Below, piece by piece: positions 35,704 through 49,335 of a stretch of DNA of 64,000 nt. The stretch is taken from positions 744,001 to 808,000 of the forward strand of contig VTFK01000029.1 of assembly GCA_009617715.1 (NCBI GenBank), in the 5' to 3' direction. The notes below the pieces were generated by a model. It was not told the origin of the DNA. It made no database searches and saw only the letters and a program-made list of their open reading frames with translations. This DNA is from Plectrocnemia conspersa (lineage: Eukaryota > Arthropoda > Insecta > Trichoptera > Polycentropodidae). The position numbers and the translations under genes were made by a program. Numbering within the stretch: position 1 is the stretch's first letter; every line of letters starts with the position of its first letter.

Positions 35704-38000
35704 TAAAGTGTAATGTAATATTTTTTGATACTTTATATTGGTTGGTTACTATGTTTCTTTATTTTTGCGTAAATTTTAAGTAATCAATTGAAATAAAAAA
35801 TAACAAACCGACCCAATTTTATGTATAATTTTTAATGCGCTTTTTTGGTAGATAAAGGTAATGGCGGCAAATATTTAAATTATCATATCATTCACAAATG
35901 TTTCAATATTTGTGACAGTAAATACGTAAAATATGCATGCCCTTTATGAAACTATAATTAGCTATTTGTAACGAAAAATGTTTTTTTTTAACAAGCTGTT
36001 TTACTGTTTTTATTGATTTTTGACATTACTGTTTTAAAATTAACTACATTTTGTTAACATTATATAAAAATTCAAGAGAATTTGTAAAAATCTAAATATA
36101 TCTAAATATTAGATGCTATTATAATATTATTAATTGAAGCTGAAAATTTGTGTTAATATTGTGTAAAAAATATCAAGAAATCACTAAAAACTGCCAGAAA
36201 AATTTGTAAGACCCGAGGGTTTTAAGTTAATTTTTAATTTGATTTTTTATTTATCAACATTTTTTTAATATTTTGAAATAAGTTGACTTTATAAAAAGAG
36301 GGACTAAATTATTTTTTGTAATAAATGTCATATTTAATAAATTTGTTTAAACCTTAGAACTGTTTTTAAATCTGTATAAATTCTTATCATGTGGAATTAT
36401 ATTATGGCAAAATGAGGTAAAGGCGTCATTACGTAAGTCGGATGTGTTTTTGACCGATCACACCGATGCAACATTTAGTGTCACGGTCTTTTGCCACGGT
36501 GAAAGTGGTCATGGAGGGCAGAGATAATTCTGTTCCACAACGGCGGTCAGCGCGGTCGCGCCCCCGTTCCTCGTTTTGTTCGGTAACATACTCCTATACG
36601 CGTGGCGGCAGTGACTTGCACTCGAATTGGCCAAGGCAAACAAATCACAGGCGTAGCCGATAAACTATCCCACGGGAAGGCACAGTTTGGTGTTTTGCGG
36701 TTTAAGCGATCGATTTGTGAAAGCGCGTCGAATGAGCGCTGGTGTGAATCGGAAAATCGCAGCTCCACCACAAATGTTGTATATATGTAGTGGGTATAAT
36801 AATAAAGGCAATTAGCAGTATGTTTTTATTTTATTTTATAATAATTTTCTACAGATTTATTTATTTAAATTAAATTAAGACCACCGTGTCTTAACAAGTT
36901 ACCCTAATGCGTTACAATGTAACATACTTATGTTGCTAAACAAATTATTTTTTGTGGTCAGATAATATATACAACTATTTCGTTGCATTGTTTCACCTTT
37001 AGAAAAGGATTAAAATTTTAACAACTGAAATTTTGCTGATTACATATTACAGAGTAAAATGTAAAAGCTCCTGTTTTTCTGTAAAAAAATTATTTAAAAT
37101 GAAATTATATGCAATGATTTATTATCTTATAATTCAACTATATCCGTAAAATTAAATGCTGCATACTGCATTAAAGCCAGTTGAAACTGAATTATTTCCA
37201 GAAGTCTCACTTCGATGCCTCTCAGGGTCAAAGCTTTTGTTTCTGTAGCTTTCTCTCTCGTATACTGTCCTCAACAGCAGTATCATCAGACAACATTATC
37301 TAAGGTAACTAATCAATGAACGTCCCATATGTTTCATATATACATATGTTGTATATATAAAACATAGCAAAAAAATCATATATAATACTAATAAAATAAA
37401 TAAAAATATAACATAGGAGATATTTTCAACCCTTTTTGCTGATGTATCACGCATAATCAAAAATGTATTTCTACCTCCATCAACGCATTTTAACCATCTT
37501 TAGAAAAGCACATTTTCAATTTTAATATACTTTTTCAGCGTGGATTAATAATAATGTGTTATATATACCATAAATAATTTACGATGTATCGACGTTTTCA
37601 TATTTTATTTAAAAAAATTCAATATGACATTAAATTTTTATAGCATAGAAGTTTTTAAGGGTCATATAAATACATTTATATACCTATGTAATAATTTAAA
37701 TATACAAATATGATACACGCCTAATAAATATGCGTGACATATTACAATAAATAATAATTTTTACTATCTCAAAGATTTTATGTTTTTATGTAACGAGCTT
37801 GTTTAAGGATATTGATGGCGCGAGATAGTGTGAAGTCTGTAAATGCTATATTCTGACTTTGTCGGTCAAAGTGCATTATAAATCTAAAGCAATTTTTAGT
37901 CAACTAAGCTTACAAAATAATGTTGTTACCGATAAATAATATATAATAAATCGCCCTTTATCTATTTAAATAAATTATAAAATATGTATTTATTATAACA
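35704..38000. other. Intergenic spacer with CpG-bearing island
   Basis: AT-rich apart from about 36430-36790, where G+C rises and CpG is frequent (for example CGGCGGTCAGCGCGGTCGCG). Three overlapping frames of 62-74 codons are open there, none recognisable. A candidate regulatory island, promoter or unknown exon, by composition only. Confidence 0.35.
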
Positions 38001-38160
38001 GCACAATAGACGACGGGTATAAGTCACTGATTATTGACCTGAAGGTCCTGGGTTCGAAATCCGTATAAATCTGGGAGGTCTAAGTTAATGATTAATATAT
38101 AATTTTAATTCCGATCGATCATCATTAATAAAATTGACCTAGATTTTTCTAATCTTACAG
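38001..38160 (+). repeat. tRNA-like SINE, copy 1
   Basis: TATTGACCTGAAGGTCCTGG is followed by GGTTCGAAATCC, close to a Pol III B box. The downstream AATGATTAATATATAATT...CCGATCGATCAT part matches the copy at 52427-52577 along its whole length. Confidence 0.7.
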
Positions 38161-38714
38161 ATCAAAATCATATTTGGTATTGCAAATAATGACCTATTTC
38201 AGCTTACAGAGAATATTTTATATGTATTAAAATATTAGCAGCACAGAAATGTATTTTTTATGATAAAATTATAATATATTATACAGCAAAAAGTCAACCC
38301 ATTTAAATTTAAAAAATAGTAAAAGTGATCTTAGATTCATATAGATAAAGATATTTTGCAAATTAAAAAATGTGGAATAGTATTTTTATTATTGAATAGT
38401 ACATGTTCATGTACCTTCAGTGGAAGGTTTCAATATTTTTATGATTATTATCGTGTTAGTGCTATAAATCCAAATTATTACTTTTCGTCGATAAACTTTC
38501 CATGAAGATTCCAAAAAAATAGTTTTTATTAAAACTTATAGAAAACTTTAAGCTCATGTTAAAAATCTATGTGCATGGATTCGATAATAGCATTACCATT
38601 TTACATTAAAATATGTTATTCTAGAATAAAAACAACACTTAATTGTAGTTATAAAACGAATAACAATATGCTTTATCGCATAGAAGTTATATTTTAAACA
38701 AAAATGCATATACC

Positions 38715-39965
38715 ACCCATTGAATTAGGGATGGAAAATAGGCAAGAAATAACAAGAAAAAGCTATCGCATTCTCTAATCACATAACAAAAGATTTTAAA
38801 CCATTTTCAGCATCTCATCTAAATGAAGAAAAAAAAATACATTTTTGGAAGCACCACAACAACTCGTAAATAAAAATAAGAAAAGTTTGTTACATAATTA
38901 AAAATGACAGAAGTTAATTTCATAATTAAAAAAGCTGCTTTTCATAATTCAATTAGGTAAAGTAGGGCGCTCGAAGAACAACCAGAAAAGAGTATAAAAA
39001 TAATAACAATTATTTATATGCAATATTAAGACTTCAAAATTTTGCAACACAGTGGAATCCTTTATCCAAAATCAGGAAAGAACCAAGGAGAGAAATTTTA
39101 CAGGGCAATTAGTATAAATTTTTTAAAATCTAAAATCAAAAAGGCACTACCTCACCATATATATGAAATCATAAAGGCATAACTGAGCGATAGATCTTTC
39201 ATGGTAAAATATCAAGATGAAAATCTTCCTTCTGTCTGATAAAATTTGGAGTACCTCAGTACTTTACTCAATATATGTATATAGCATACTTCCTAACAAC
39301 AAACAGAACTACTTGCTCTAATAGCGACACTGTTATTATTGCTTCTCATGAGAACCCGGATACAGCGTCTAATTATCTTTAAGAACACCTTCAACAAAAT
39401 ACAAAAATGACTGCGTATTTTGAAATGAAGGCACACCAGATAAAGTCTACGTTTACTATAAGAAAGAAAACATGTTATTGTCTGATAAATAATGCAATAA
39501 TTCCACAATCGGATGTTGTAAAGTATTTGGGGATGCACATCGAGAAAAGACTTACCTGGAAAACCCATATTTGCAGTAGAAGAAAACAACTAAATATTAC
39601 TGGCTAATGGACAAATCTTCCAAACTGATAGTTGAGAATAAGCTGCTTGTATATAAATCCATCCTTGAGCCATTTAATGTGTATGGTATTCAACTCTGCG
39701 GAACAGCAAACAACTACAACATAAAAATAATTCAGAGGTTCTAATTATTACATTCTCAGTGATATATTCCAAACTTACTTATACACAAATTTTCAAAGAA
39801 GAAGTGAACAATGAAAGACGGAAATACAAAGAAGGACTGGAGAAACATCCCAATAAATTGGCTAATAAATTGATTACAAAGAGATCGACTGAAAGATTCA
39901 AGAAAAAACTTATTGATTATAATTGTCCTGATGAATCACTGATGAGCGATTCACCCACGTGAAAA
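38715..39965 (+). mobile_element. Jockey-type LINE RT fragment, decayed
   Basis: Ordered but frame-shifted pieces: AFSNHITKDFKPFSASH, PKSGKNQ, YRAISINFLKSKI, GVPQ (39248 region), ASHENPDTAS, KMTAYFEMKAHQIKSTFTIR and NNAIIPQSDVVKYLGMHIEK. Then RLTWKTHI, ENKLLVYKSILEPFNVYGIQ, IIQRF and RRKYKEGLEKHPNKLANKL follow. The YLGM and LVYKSIL blocks are diagnostic of the Jockey RT and post-RT region. The YADD segment is missing, so there is an internal deletion. Confidence 0.85.
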
Positions 39966-40694
39966 TGAATGATGGAAGTTTTGTTGAATGTTAGGAAGAA
40001 AAAACAAATTGACAAAAGCTTTTAAATCGATAAGAAATATGTATATATAAAAAATTAGTTCACACGTATTTTAGCCAATTAAATGAAGTCGTGAAAAAAA
40101 TACAAATAAATTTACAACAAATAAATAAACATCTTTGGGTCTAATTAAAAATAAACTGAAGATACAGCAGTGTAAGTGTTAATAGAATAAGAGCCGTTTT
40201 TATGTATCTGGTTTAATATTTATGGTGCGGAATATTAAAGTGGCAATTACAGAAAACAATCATAGTTTGCTGATTTGAAGAATAATGTGCTTGATCACCA
40301 ACAGAATATGTATGTTAGTAACAAATTTCCGTAATCAATAATGAAATTTATATATTATATAATATATTACATATGTATCCTTTGTAATTATACTTATGTA
40401 AGGTAAAGTGACCAGACGTCAATGATTACACCGAGTAATTGCTTATTTAACAGCACTATTCCGCATTAATAATTGCTCAGGGAAAATCCAGAATTACCAT
40501 AATGTCCTGGATTCCTAGCGAAGGTATTGAATTATTGTAGGAGTACTGTTATGTATGCTATTCTTTATTTTATATATGTGAAGTTGGTTAAATATAAATA
40601 TATAATAGAAAATAAATATATTATAGAAATAGATTTACTCAAATCTTAACTTTTTTTCATTTTGTTAAAAATGCGATAAGTTCAAATAGTACAG

Positions 40695-41210
40695 ATAAAC
40701 TGGCGAAAGTAAAACCAATTCTTGATTACTTTTTAGGCAAATTCAATCATTTTAACAAGTCAAAGCAAAACATTTTCTTGAATGAGGGAAGGATTCCATG
40801 GTTAGGTAGACTTATTTTTTGGGTTTTCGGTATTCAATCAAACATGGAATATTGAATAGAATGGTTTGCGAATCAGTTACCGGTTATATTTGTAATTTTA
40901 AATTATTCAACGGAAATGCAGGAAGATTAGTAAGCACGGCGATGAAAGTACTAAGCCCATATCTGGACAAGCGCCTTACTAGCAAAATATATTTTTTTAC
41001 GGAAAACATAACATTCGGAAAAATAGGGATCTGCCAAAATCTCAAAAATATAAATTTAAGGCCTCTACAAATGAAACAAGGCAGAAAGGTAAAACGCTTA
41101 TCCAAATTTGGAAAACATATAAGAAAATAGAATATTTACGTTTCATAACAGCCAGATGATAGACATGGGATAATAATCCAGAGCGACTGGCCTTACAATA
41201 TATGAGCCTC
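40695..41210 (+). pseudogene. piggyBac-family transposase remnant
   Basis: Translation across two frames gives VKPILDYFLGKFN, QNIFLNEGRIPWLGRL, then GILNRMVCESVTGYICNFKL and VLSPYLD. These are the central DDE-domain blocks of PGBD4-like piggyBac transposases (family pattern DEGMIPWRGRL ... MVCES.TGYICN). The acidic residue of DEG has become N. The 103-codon open frame 40819-41130 is the longest piece. No TTAA-flanked ends were identified around it. Confidence 0.85.
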
Positions 41211-42588
41211 AATGTATAATAAATATATGAGATGTTGATCGCGTCGATCAATACCTACATAGTTACCTATTATTTCGAAAAACAATTGAATTAACAAAAA
41301 AGGTTGTATTTTATTTATTTTAATGTGCATTGTTTTATTCGTTCAGTGCCTAATAAATTTTGAATCGTAACGGTCAAATTAAATTCAAAGACTTTCTTTT
41401 GAGTAAGGTTAAAAGATAAGTGCAGAATTCAGTGAAATCTATCGATTCTGAAGACATTTCATCAGTTTGTACCACATATTGTAGTAGTGCCCGTGCTGTC
41501 GATCAACCAGAAAGATTTTCGGATAAGCTTAAAAACCATCAGCCAATAAAAAGTGAGTTTTTTCTGCACATGGAATAAGGAAAGATACAGTATACATGCG
41601 CAGAAGTTGTGAAATTTAATATTTACGAATGTTTTTAAGCGTATCAAAAATATTAAAATAGATAAAAAAGTGTAAATAATAAAAATAAACATAAGGATAT
41701 AGTGTGGTTTATAAGTGTATTGTCCATAAGTGTATAGTGTGTGTTATAAGAAAATAAATGTGTCTGTGACAATTGTAAGCAGAAAAAGAACGCCGAAAAA
41801 TTTGGTGAGTGCAAATTATATTATATTAAAAACGGATATTTTTTTATAAATCGTTTATACAAAAATTTATAGAAGCGTTTAAACATACATATTATTAAAT
41901 TATAAATAACTGGTTTGTAAACATTGCAACCATTTTCAATTTACACTAAATATTAGGAATGAAAAGTACATATTTATTCGCTCATGATTTTATTCCTCAG
42001 AGATCTTTTAAGTGCAATAATATTAAATTTTAAATTGTCTTACAAAAAACTGTAGCTTTTTCCACCTGATTTCTTAAGCTGTGAATCTTTGCGGTTTTCC
42101 AAATGATGAGGATATTTCAAAAATAATAAACACCCGGTAAAAATGTTCATAAGTTAATGGATGATATTTTTTGGAAGTTATTTGGTTACGATGTTATCTC
42201 ATTTTGACGATTTTACTTTATAATTTTTCAATAACATTGTTAATTGATGTACTATTAACCAGGATGTTTCGATTTTTTTGATTGGATTAGTTTCATGTAT
42301 ACCTAGCCAGACAGTTTATTTATGTTTAAGAAGTGTAACATAAAATATTATTTTTATATGAAATAAATAATTATGGTTCATACATTTCATAAAAAAAATT
42401 ACGTGCAATGCGTCGCAATGAAATTTGAAGTAAAATTTAATTTATTTTTCATTTGAAAGTACGTGGAAAAGTATACTAGCATCTCTGATTATCATATAGA
42501 GGTAAACTTGATGGTATCCTAGTATTTTTTTTTAATAAAAAAAACTCATGACGCAGGACTCATGCCTGAGTTTATGTCCAATGTTCTT

Positions 42589-43140
42589 TCAAGACTCGTA
42601 TACGAGTCCTCGGGTGCTAAGCTGTTCATATATGTAGAGCCATATTCGTGAAATTTTATTTTCGTTCCCATCGTTATCTTTAATTTGAATACCAATATCC
42701 ATATTCGGCAACACAGTGCCTATTATACTAATTTTTAAGCCCGCTATTTGGTTCAAATTGCCAGTTAGCGAACAAACGTGAGCCAAAAATGGATTGTCGC
42801 AATTCGTAGAAAGTGATTTGCGTATCTCGTGAAGCGTTTACTTTTAATGGACATCTGTTTTTTAAACATAGTTTTAACGAGCACATCCATTCGGTTTGGT
42901 GTTTCGCTCACCTATTGTTTCAAGTGATGTCATATCATGGTATTTAGGCCCAGTAGCGTGCGTGCCCTTGTCCGATATACAAAACTTAGTATATTTCCTA
43001 CTACTCCACACTATTGTGCAATGATTAATGGCTTTTTTCGCAATGCCCGCTTCCGTTTGGAAGATTATTGTTTTTTTTTCATTCAGCCTCTTCCTACTGT
43101 GTACCATTAGGAACTTTAATATGCAATTATTGTTACACAA
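42589..43140 (-). other. Two adjacent unrecognised open frames (88 and 65 codons)
   Basis: Frames 43140-42874 and 42786-42589 lie on one strand, 87 nt apart, in a patch richer in G+C than its surroundings. They have a mixed, protein-like amino-acid composition (for example WSSRKYTKFCISDKGTHATG). They could be one decayed gene interrupted by stops. I do not recognise the family. Confidence 0.2.
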
Positions 43141-44129
43141 CGAATCCCATCCTGTGCTTAAACGTCCATATTTATTAGGTATATTATCAAATTAATCAAC
43201 AATGGCTGCACGGTATTTACGATGGAAAATTGCTTAATATTTATTATTGGGTTGTACGTTAAATAATGTATGTATATCTAGCAACAAGATATTCGAGGGC
43301 TTTAGGTTGCATGAGTAATGCTCCCTTGGGATTTGAAAGATTTCTAAACTTTGAATATCCCAAAGTGCTCTAAGGGGACTACGATAATCGCAGAGATTAT
43401 CATCGTAATTTTGGTATGTATTATATAGCGTTATATTTGCATTTGTGTCTACTTATTGATGCGATAATCATGACTGAAATTATTTAGCATAGTAGAATTT
43501 GAAACACATTTTATTATTACCTTGTATTTATTCTTAACGTAGGATATCTTTCAATAAAGTGCTGATAAAACACACGAGAGAAGATCAAAAATTATTATCG
43601 GGCTTACGGCAAAAAACTTTTGAACAGCTCAATGTCAATAAGAATTACTACTTACAAAGATAGATATGTACGAGGGTGGTGCAAATAGGTTTAAGACAGG
43701 GTTGCTAGAGATGCAGGGGCGGAATAGCAATCAGGATATTTAACTATACTTATTGTTTTGTTAAAAGAGTTTATTTTAAAGTACTCAAAATATTTTTTCG
43801 GATGAATTTTTCAAAACTCGTACATAACATAACCTAAATTGACATAGCATAACATAATTATAATACAATTTAATTTAAATGACTCACAAATTCACCTTTG
43901 TCTTGTGATCATTTTGTTAGTTACTAGTGATTTATAAAATTTTGTCCTATTATGACAACATATTTTCTACACAAATTCTCTAATTAAAATCATATAATGT
44001 TAAATCTTGAATTTTAAAGTATATCATTTATTATTTTTTAAATCGTATTATGCATCTTATGATATAAAATCCTTCACATAATTATTATCGGTTTATTTTT
44101 ATTTTTACCGGGTCATTATGCAATCTTAT

Positions 44130-44510
44130 AATGCTGCATTTTTGTGCAAACCACAAACGATGGTCTGCCGGAATTTCCACGCCGATGCTCTTCTCTCTCT
44201 AGAGAATTTTCCTTGCACAACAGACTTTTCCGAGTTATTCCTCGCTGCGTCGGAACACCCACACAATGCAAGAAAGTCATTATAGTTTGTATGCGTTCTC
44301 AGAAAAATTCTCACAGTGTTTGTAAATACACACACTCATTTATGTGTGTGTGCATTCATTTGGGCTCGAAATTGTAGTGGACACTGTACAAGCAGCAGTT
44401 AGCCGCAGACCGCGACCACTTCATAAAAATAAATGGACAGCCCTGCTGCCATTAGAGCCGCAGGATCAAATGGTGCCAGAGCTCATTCCGCGCCAAAGCA
44501 TATATTTTTT
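44130..44510. other. GC-balanced island
   Basis: CpG-bearing stretch with a short TG/CA tract (about 44328-44353). Open in two frames of 77-78 codons, no recognisable product. Candidate noncoding regulatory or conserved element. Confidence 0.3.
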
Positions 44511-44701
44511 TACGTATAAAACATATTTTAGTACACGTCCTTTACGCCAACAACACATGTCTGTTGTATGTCTTAATTAAAACATGCGACGTAGAATGAG
44601 TTTTGACCCAACAAGATTGATAAATTAAGATGTTCTTTTTTGTTAAATTTATCTAAGTATATCTAACACAATAAAAAACTTTTTTGTTATTTGATAAAAT
44701 T

Positions 44702-44790
44702 ACAGCATGAAAGACCAATGATATATTTATGTCAGTGACTTATACCTGAAAAATCAGTATTCGAATCTCATATTAATCCTAGTGTTCTTC
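44702..44790 (+). repeat. tRNA-like SINE, copy 3 (degraded)
   Basis: ACAGCATGAAAGACCAATGA, TATACCTGAAAAATCAG and ATTCGAATCTCATATTAATC line up with the 5' half of the copy at 38001, including the B-box position. The 3' half is not clear. Confidence 0.5.
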
Positions 44791-47700
44791 AATTTCTTTG
44801 TTAATTAAATATATTATTTAATTAATCCAGCGTTGAATATTTTTAATAAAACACAATCGATGCCTAACGTTTTGTTCAATATGTATTCAAATGCGATGCA
44901 GAGTGTTAAGTGGGTGCATTTTATATGAAATCGTCCTTGTGGTCGTTAGACGTTGAAAAATTTACGAGTCAGGATTTTAATTCCACAGACACACATACAT
45001 ATACCGCCTGTGTTCTTCGAATAACTCATCGTATGAAAAGATTCAATTTGAATAGTTCAACTCGAATAACGACGGCATAAAGCACCGCTCTACTTTAATT
45101 GGAAAACGGTCTTGTTCTAAAACATCTCGTATAATAAAATCAATATGTAGATTCATCTACGTTTCGGCGCTGAGAAGAGATGCATACCCATACATGCACT
45201 CGAATACAGGGCCGTTTCAAGAATAGTTAATCATGTTTACACACAGTTAAGCACTTATAATTAATTCATTTTCTGTTGCTCATAAAATAAACTATATTTT
45301 TGACTAATTTATTATTGGATACAAAATAAAATACAGAAAAAAAGAGAACTTTGTTTATTGTAATTTCTACTTCTTCCTTGATTTTTTTAATATTTAAGTA
45401 TTTGTGAATAATGAGCATCCAGTATCAATTTTAATACAATTTTTTTGGAACCACGGAATTATTTATATGCTGGAGTTACTTACTGATCCACAGAGTTAAT
45501 AGCGATTTATTTAAATTGACTTAGGGATGAATTTGTATACGAGCAGATTATTCTTCACTGTCAGTAGGAAGGTTTTGCCCATTAGCCAGTATTATTTGGA
45601 CAGATTTTAGTACCTTTGCTTTTATTTTAAAATTACAAAGCTATTCTTGTTAGCTTACATATATTATTTTTATATTATTTAAGTATTAATAATATATTTA
45701 ATTGCATATAAAATTTGTTTAAAACGGGTCTGTACTCGTACATTCTTGAACCGCCATATTAAGTGTGGAGAATTTTCAATGATGGTTTTTTGTTCTCTTA
45801 GAAGCCAGAGAATTCCTATGCACTCACTCGTCGGCAAGTATGTGTGTGTGTAAAAATCGTGATTTACTCAGGATTATTTTCTTGTAAATTCCTTATATAA
45901 ATATTCTTAATGCGCATACGAACTGTCGGCATGCATGAACTGCTTTTATTTCAATTATATTGCCGAATAAAACCTAATGACACGTTAACTCCATCGAGCC
46001 GGAGTATCCAAACACTTCGCGGTTTTTTTTATTGTATGTTACATAACGTGCCATTCGTATAGAGAATGTGGTAGTTATTCTCCGACGATGTCGCACGTAT
46101 CAGGTACGAGCCATTAATTTTATTTAGGGGTAGGTCAACGCGAAAAATAAACTTTACTCTTTGTTAACGGTTTACCTTTGTCTTCATCTGGGATAAATTT
46201 GCATATAAAGTGTGCAGCCGCTCTTTTGAAAATTATTACCCGTTAAATGTTAACTTTTTTCATTTAAAAGAAGTTTTAAACTTTGTGTGTAATTCGAGTT
46301 AATCTTTTCTTGTGTACCAAATACGCCTTTTCAACGTAATAAGGGCTTATAGCTTACGTTGTGAATATGTTGTCGGCATTGTATGAAATTAATGCAAATT
46401 ATATTAAGCATAATACAGAAGTAAATTATTATATAAATAAATTATCCCTATTATTATTATCATTTTATATTTAATAAAATAACGTATAGAATAATATTGA
46501 ATAGTCTACCAACAACAATAAAGTATTTTTTAAGCTCACATCTTATGCGCATTAAATACTAATAAAATTTTATCCAATAATATATTAACCGATAATATAG
46601 CAAAAATATAATAACTTATGAGATGTATGCTGGAAATCACTTTGGTTAAAAATAGTTACTGTTTATTTTTTAAACATATTAAATTTATTAGTTGGATGTT
46701 TTAAATGCAGATGGACAAATAATAAAACTTTGAAATCGAGAGCTTTCTGTTTCATATATCTTTTCACTTCTGATTCGTGAATCATTTAGTAAATAGAGCA
46801 GCAAACCTTACGATTGTAAAAAGGTAACCAATTAAAAGTTAAGATATTTTTTTATGCATTGTATATAAACCACATAGCTTCAAAACCGCATGAAAAATAT
46901 ATGCATAGAAAAATACCGTAACGAAAACAATCTTAGTAACATAATTTGCAGTCCTGAGATTGAAAACAGATCCATGTGATTCTGAACAGACAGTTTTGAT
47001 TTTTACTTCTATGAATGTGAGCTATTAAATAACCTATAAAATGGAAATATATGGTGATAAATATAGATTTTACAATTGATAGAGCTTTAAGAATATAACG
47101 AAAGAGCAAAAATTATCTACGTCACATTGGCTAGAGCTTTTTTCTAATAAAAATATAAATAAATATTTATTCTGCAGTCCAACAACATTTTTATTACTTT
47201 TCATATATATTTATTAAATTAATACATAATATATTTATATGGTTTTTTTTTACATATTTTGACCCAGTTGGCACAACAAACAACGCACCAAACTAATGGC
47301 CTACCAATGAAATTAAACGATTGTGTTGTCCGGTGCCAACTTGTTTAATGATTATACCTGCAGTGCTCATATTTATTGCAAGTAATTTATAAATAAAATT
47401 ATAGTTGAAAATAAAACAACTTAAATTTAAATTTCATAGCGCAGTTTTATTGCTCCGAATGTGAAAACGTGTGATATTCTCACAATACCACATGATCATA
47501 TAAATGTATGCTCAAAGCAATAAAACAGTATTTATTGCGTAGGATATAAAATCCATTGTGAATTGAATGTGTTTTATGATAGATCAATAGAATGCATACA
47601 TCTATTTCATTAGTTATACATATACACGGGTTAACCTGTGCCTACCAAATAATAAACGTATTAAACCAAGCTGTCATCGTCTGACATGATTAAATTTACA

Positions 47701-48439
47701 CTGAAAACTATACACAAAGTACATTGTGTGTAATTTAATTAAAAATATAATATAAATATATTTTAGACTTTAATCATTACAAAACATTGTAGTTGACGTA
47801 ACTTTATATTAGTAAATATAGTATTCATTTTCACTTAATAAAGGAAAAATTATATTTGACAATAATACATTTTGTAATGTATAAATAAAAATAAATATTT
47901 ATTAAAATGTATCTTTATTTTTTTATCTTGTGATATTATTCATTTCTTGTCGTCGGTTTTCACCTAAATTTTCAGCTTCCTTATTTGCAATTATTTCTGC
48001 TTCATAAAACATGTATTCACGATGCCGCAAAAGCATGTCAAGTATTGATCTGCTAGATTGTGGAATATTGTATTTGGTTTATATATACATATTACATATT
48101 ATATTGAGAATAATATATCATAAAAAAACGCTTAAAATTTCATTACAATATTGAAATAATATCAATCTTTCTGACACAATATAATTTAAAAAAATGTTTC
48201 AATATCTTTAAGTTGACGAATTACGACTTAACAATTCATCTATTGTGTTCTTTGAAGGACTTTATTTAAAAGCAAATTACGCTTTTTGGGGTACCCGCGT
48301 TCCCGTATTTATGCCCATGGTCTTTTTATAGAAGATTTTGTTTTCCGCCCTTTTCAGTAGAACAGCCAATTAGAAAAGAGTACATGTCAATACTGACTTT
48401 GTGGTCGAAATTTATATGGGGTTTATAATTATGATTTAT

Positions 48440-49335
48440 ATAATAGTATCATCTTTTTTGCTTTCAACAGCTGCAAAATTATTTGAAATTATATTGCATA
48501 AATACATTTTTAATCCTTGCAGGTGTATGCTTCTTGAACAGCAACATGGTTTTTGTCAATATCGATCCACTGTCACTAATCTTATGATTTTTTCTAACAT
48601 TGTTTTAAGATCATTGGTGTTATATACACAGATTTTGAAAAGGCATTCGAAAAAATGATCTAATTTCGAGTTTTCTGAAGGTCTCATAAACCAATTCTCA
48701 AATTATTTAACCGATAGATATCAGTTCGTCATTATGAAAACTTATTTATAGAACGATATAAGACTGCTGAAGTACTTGAGGATCTAACTTGGATTCATTA
48801 TTGTTTCTATTGTTCATTAATGATTTTTATTATATGCGGATGACTTGAAAATTTTCAAGAGTGTACAGTTGATTTTGGATTCCCTTGACCTGCAGGAGGA
48901 TTTAAATTATTTATGGAAGTGTAAAGAAATGTCACACAATTTAATTTTCAAGGTCATCGATGCCGGCGGAATATTCCTACCATCTTGGTGGATATATTCT
49001 AGACAGGTCTTTCTTTAAGGATTTAGATGTGACTTTCGAAGAACGTTAGAAATTTAGCCAGCATATTGCAGAGACTTTTTTCTTAAAAAATGCGTGCTAC
49101 TTCAGGAGTACTGCGCACTCTTTATGATGCTCTATCCGCATCATACTAGAAACTAGCTCTATTATTTGGATTCTAGACATAATAAGTCAGTATAATTAAT
49201 TGAAGCTGAAAAAAGTACAGCGTAAATTCCTTCGATATGTATACTTGAAGGAATACAGTAATACATATTATCCGTTCGCATCATAAGATTCCCTATCGAG
49301 CTCGACGGTTTACCGTTACATTTTAATTAGAATCC
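48440..49335 (+). mobile_element. LINE RT fragment (CR1/R1-like), decayed
   Basis: Ordered pieces: STAAKLFEIILHKYIF, LEQQHGFCQYRST, VIYTDFEKAFEKM, SNLDSLLFLLFINDF, a YADD relic (ATGCGGATGAC at about 48834-48844) and LKIFKSV. Then YHLGGYILDRSFF and KLKKVQRKFLRYVY follow. The last (EKVQRKFLRY type) is the conserved C-terminal block of CR1/R1-like elements. Several frameshifts and stops. Confidence 0.85.

Larger units (their letters stand above)
41210..48440. other. Intergenic spacer
   Basis: Mostly AT-rich. It includes a less AT-rich patch with two minus-strand open frames (42589-43140), a GC-balanced island (44130-44510), a SINE-like copy (44702-44790), a CAGGGCCG motif (about 45206), and another mildly GC-balanced stretch (45720-46210). 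No gene recognised. Confidence 0.4.
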
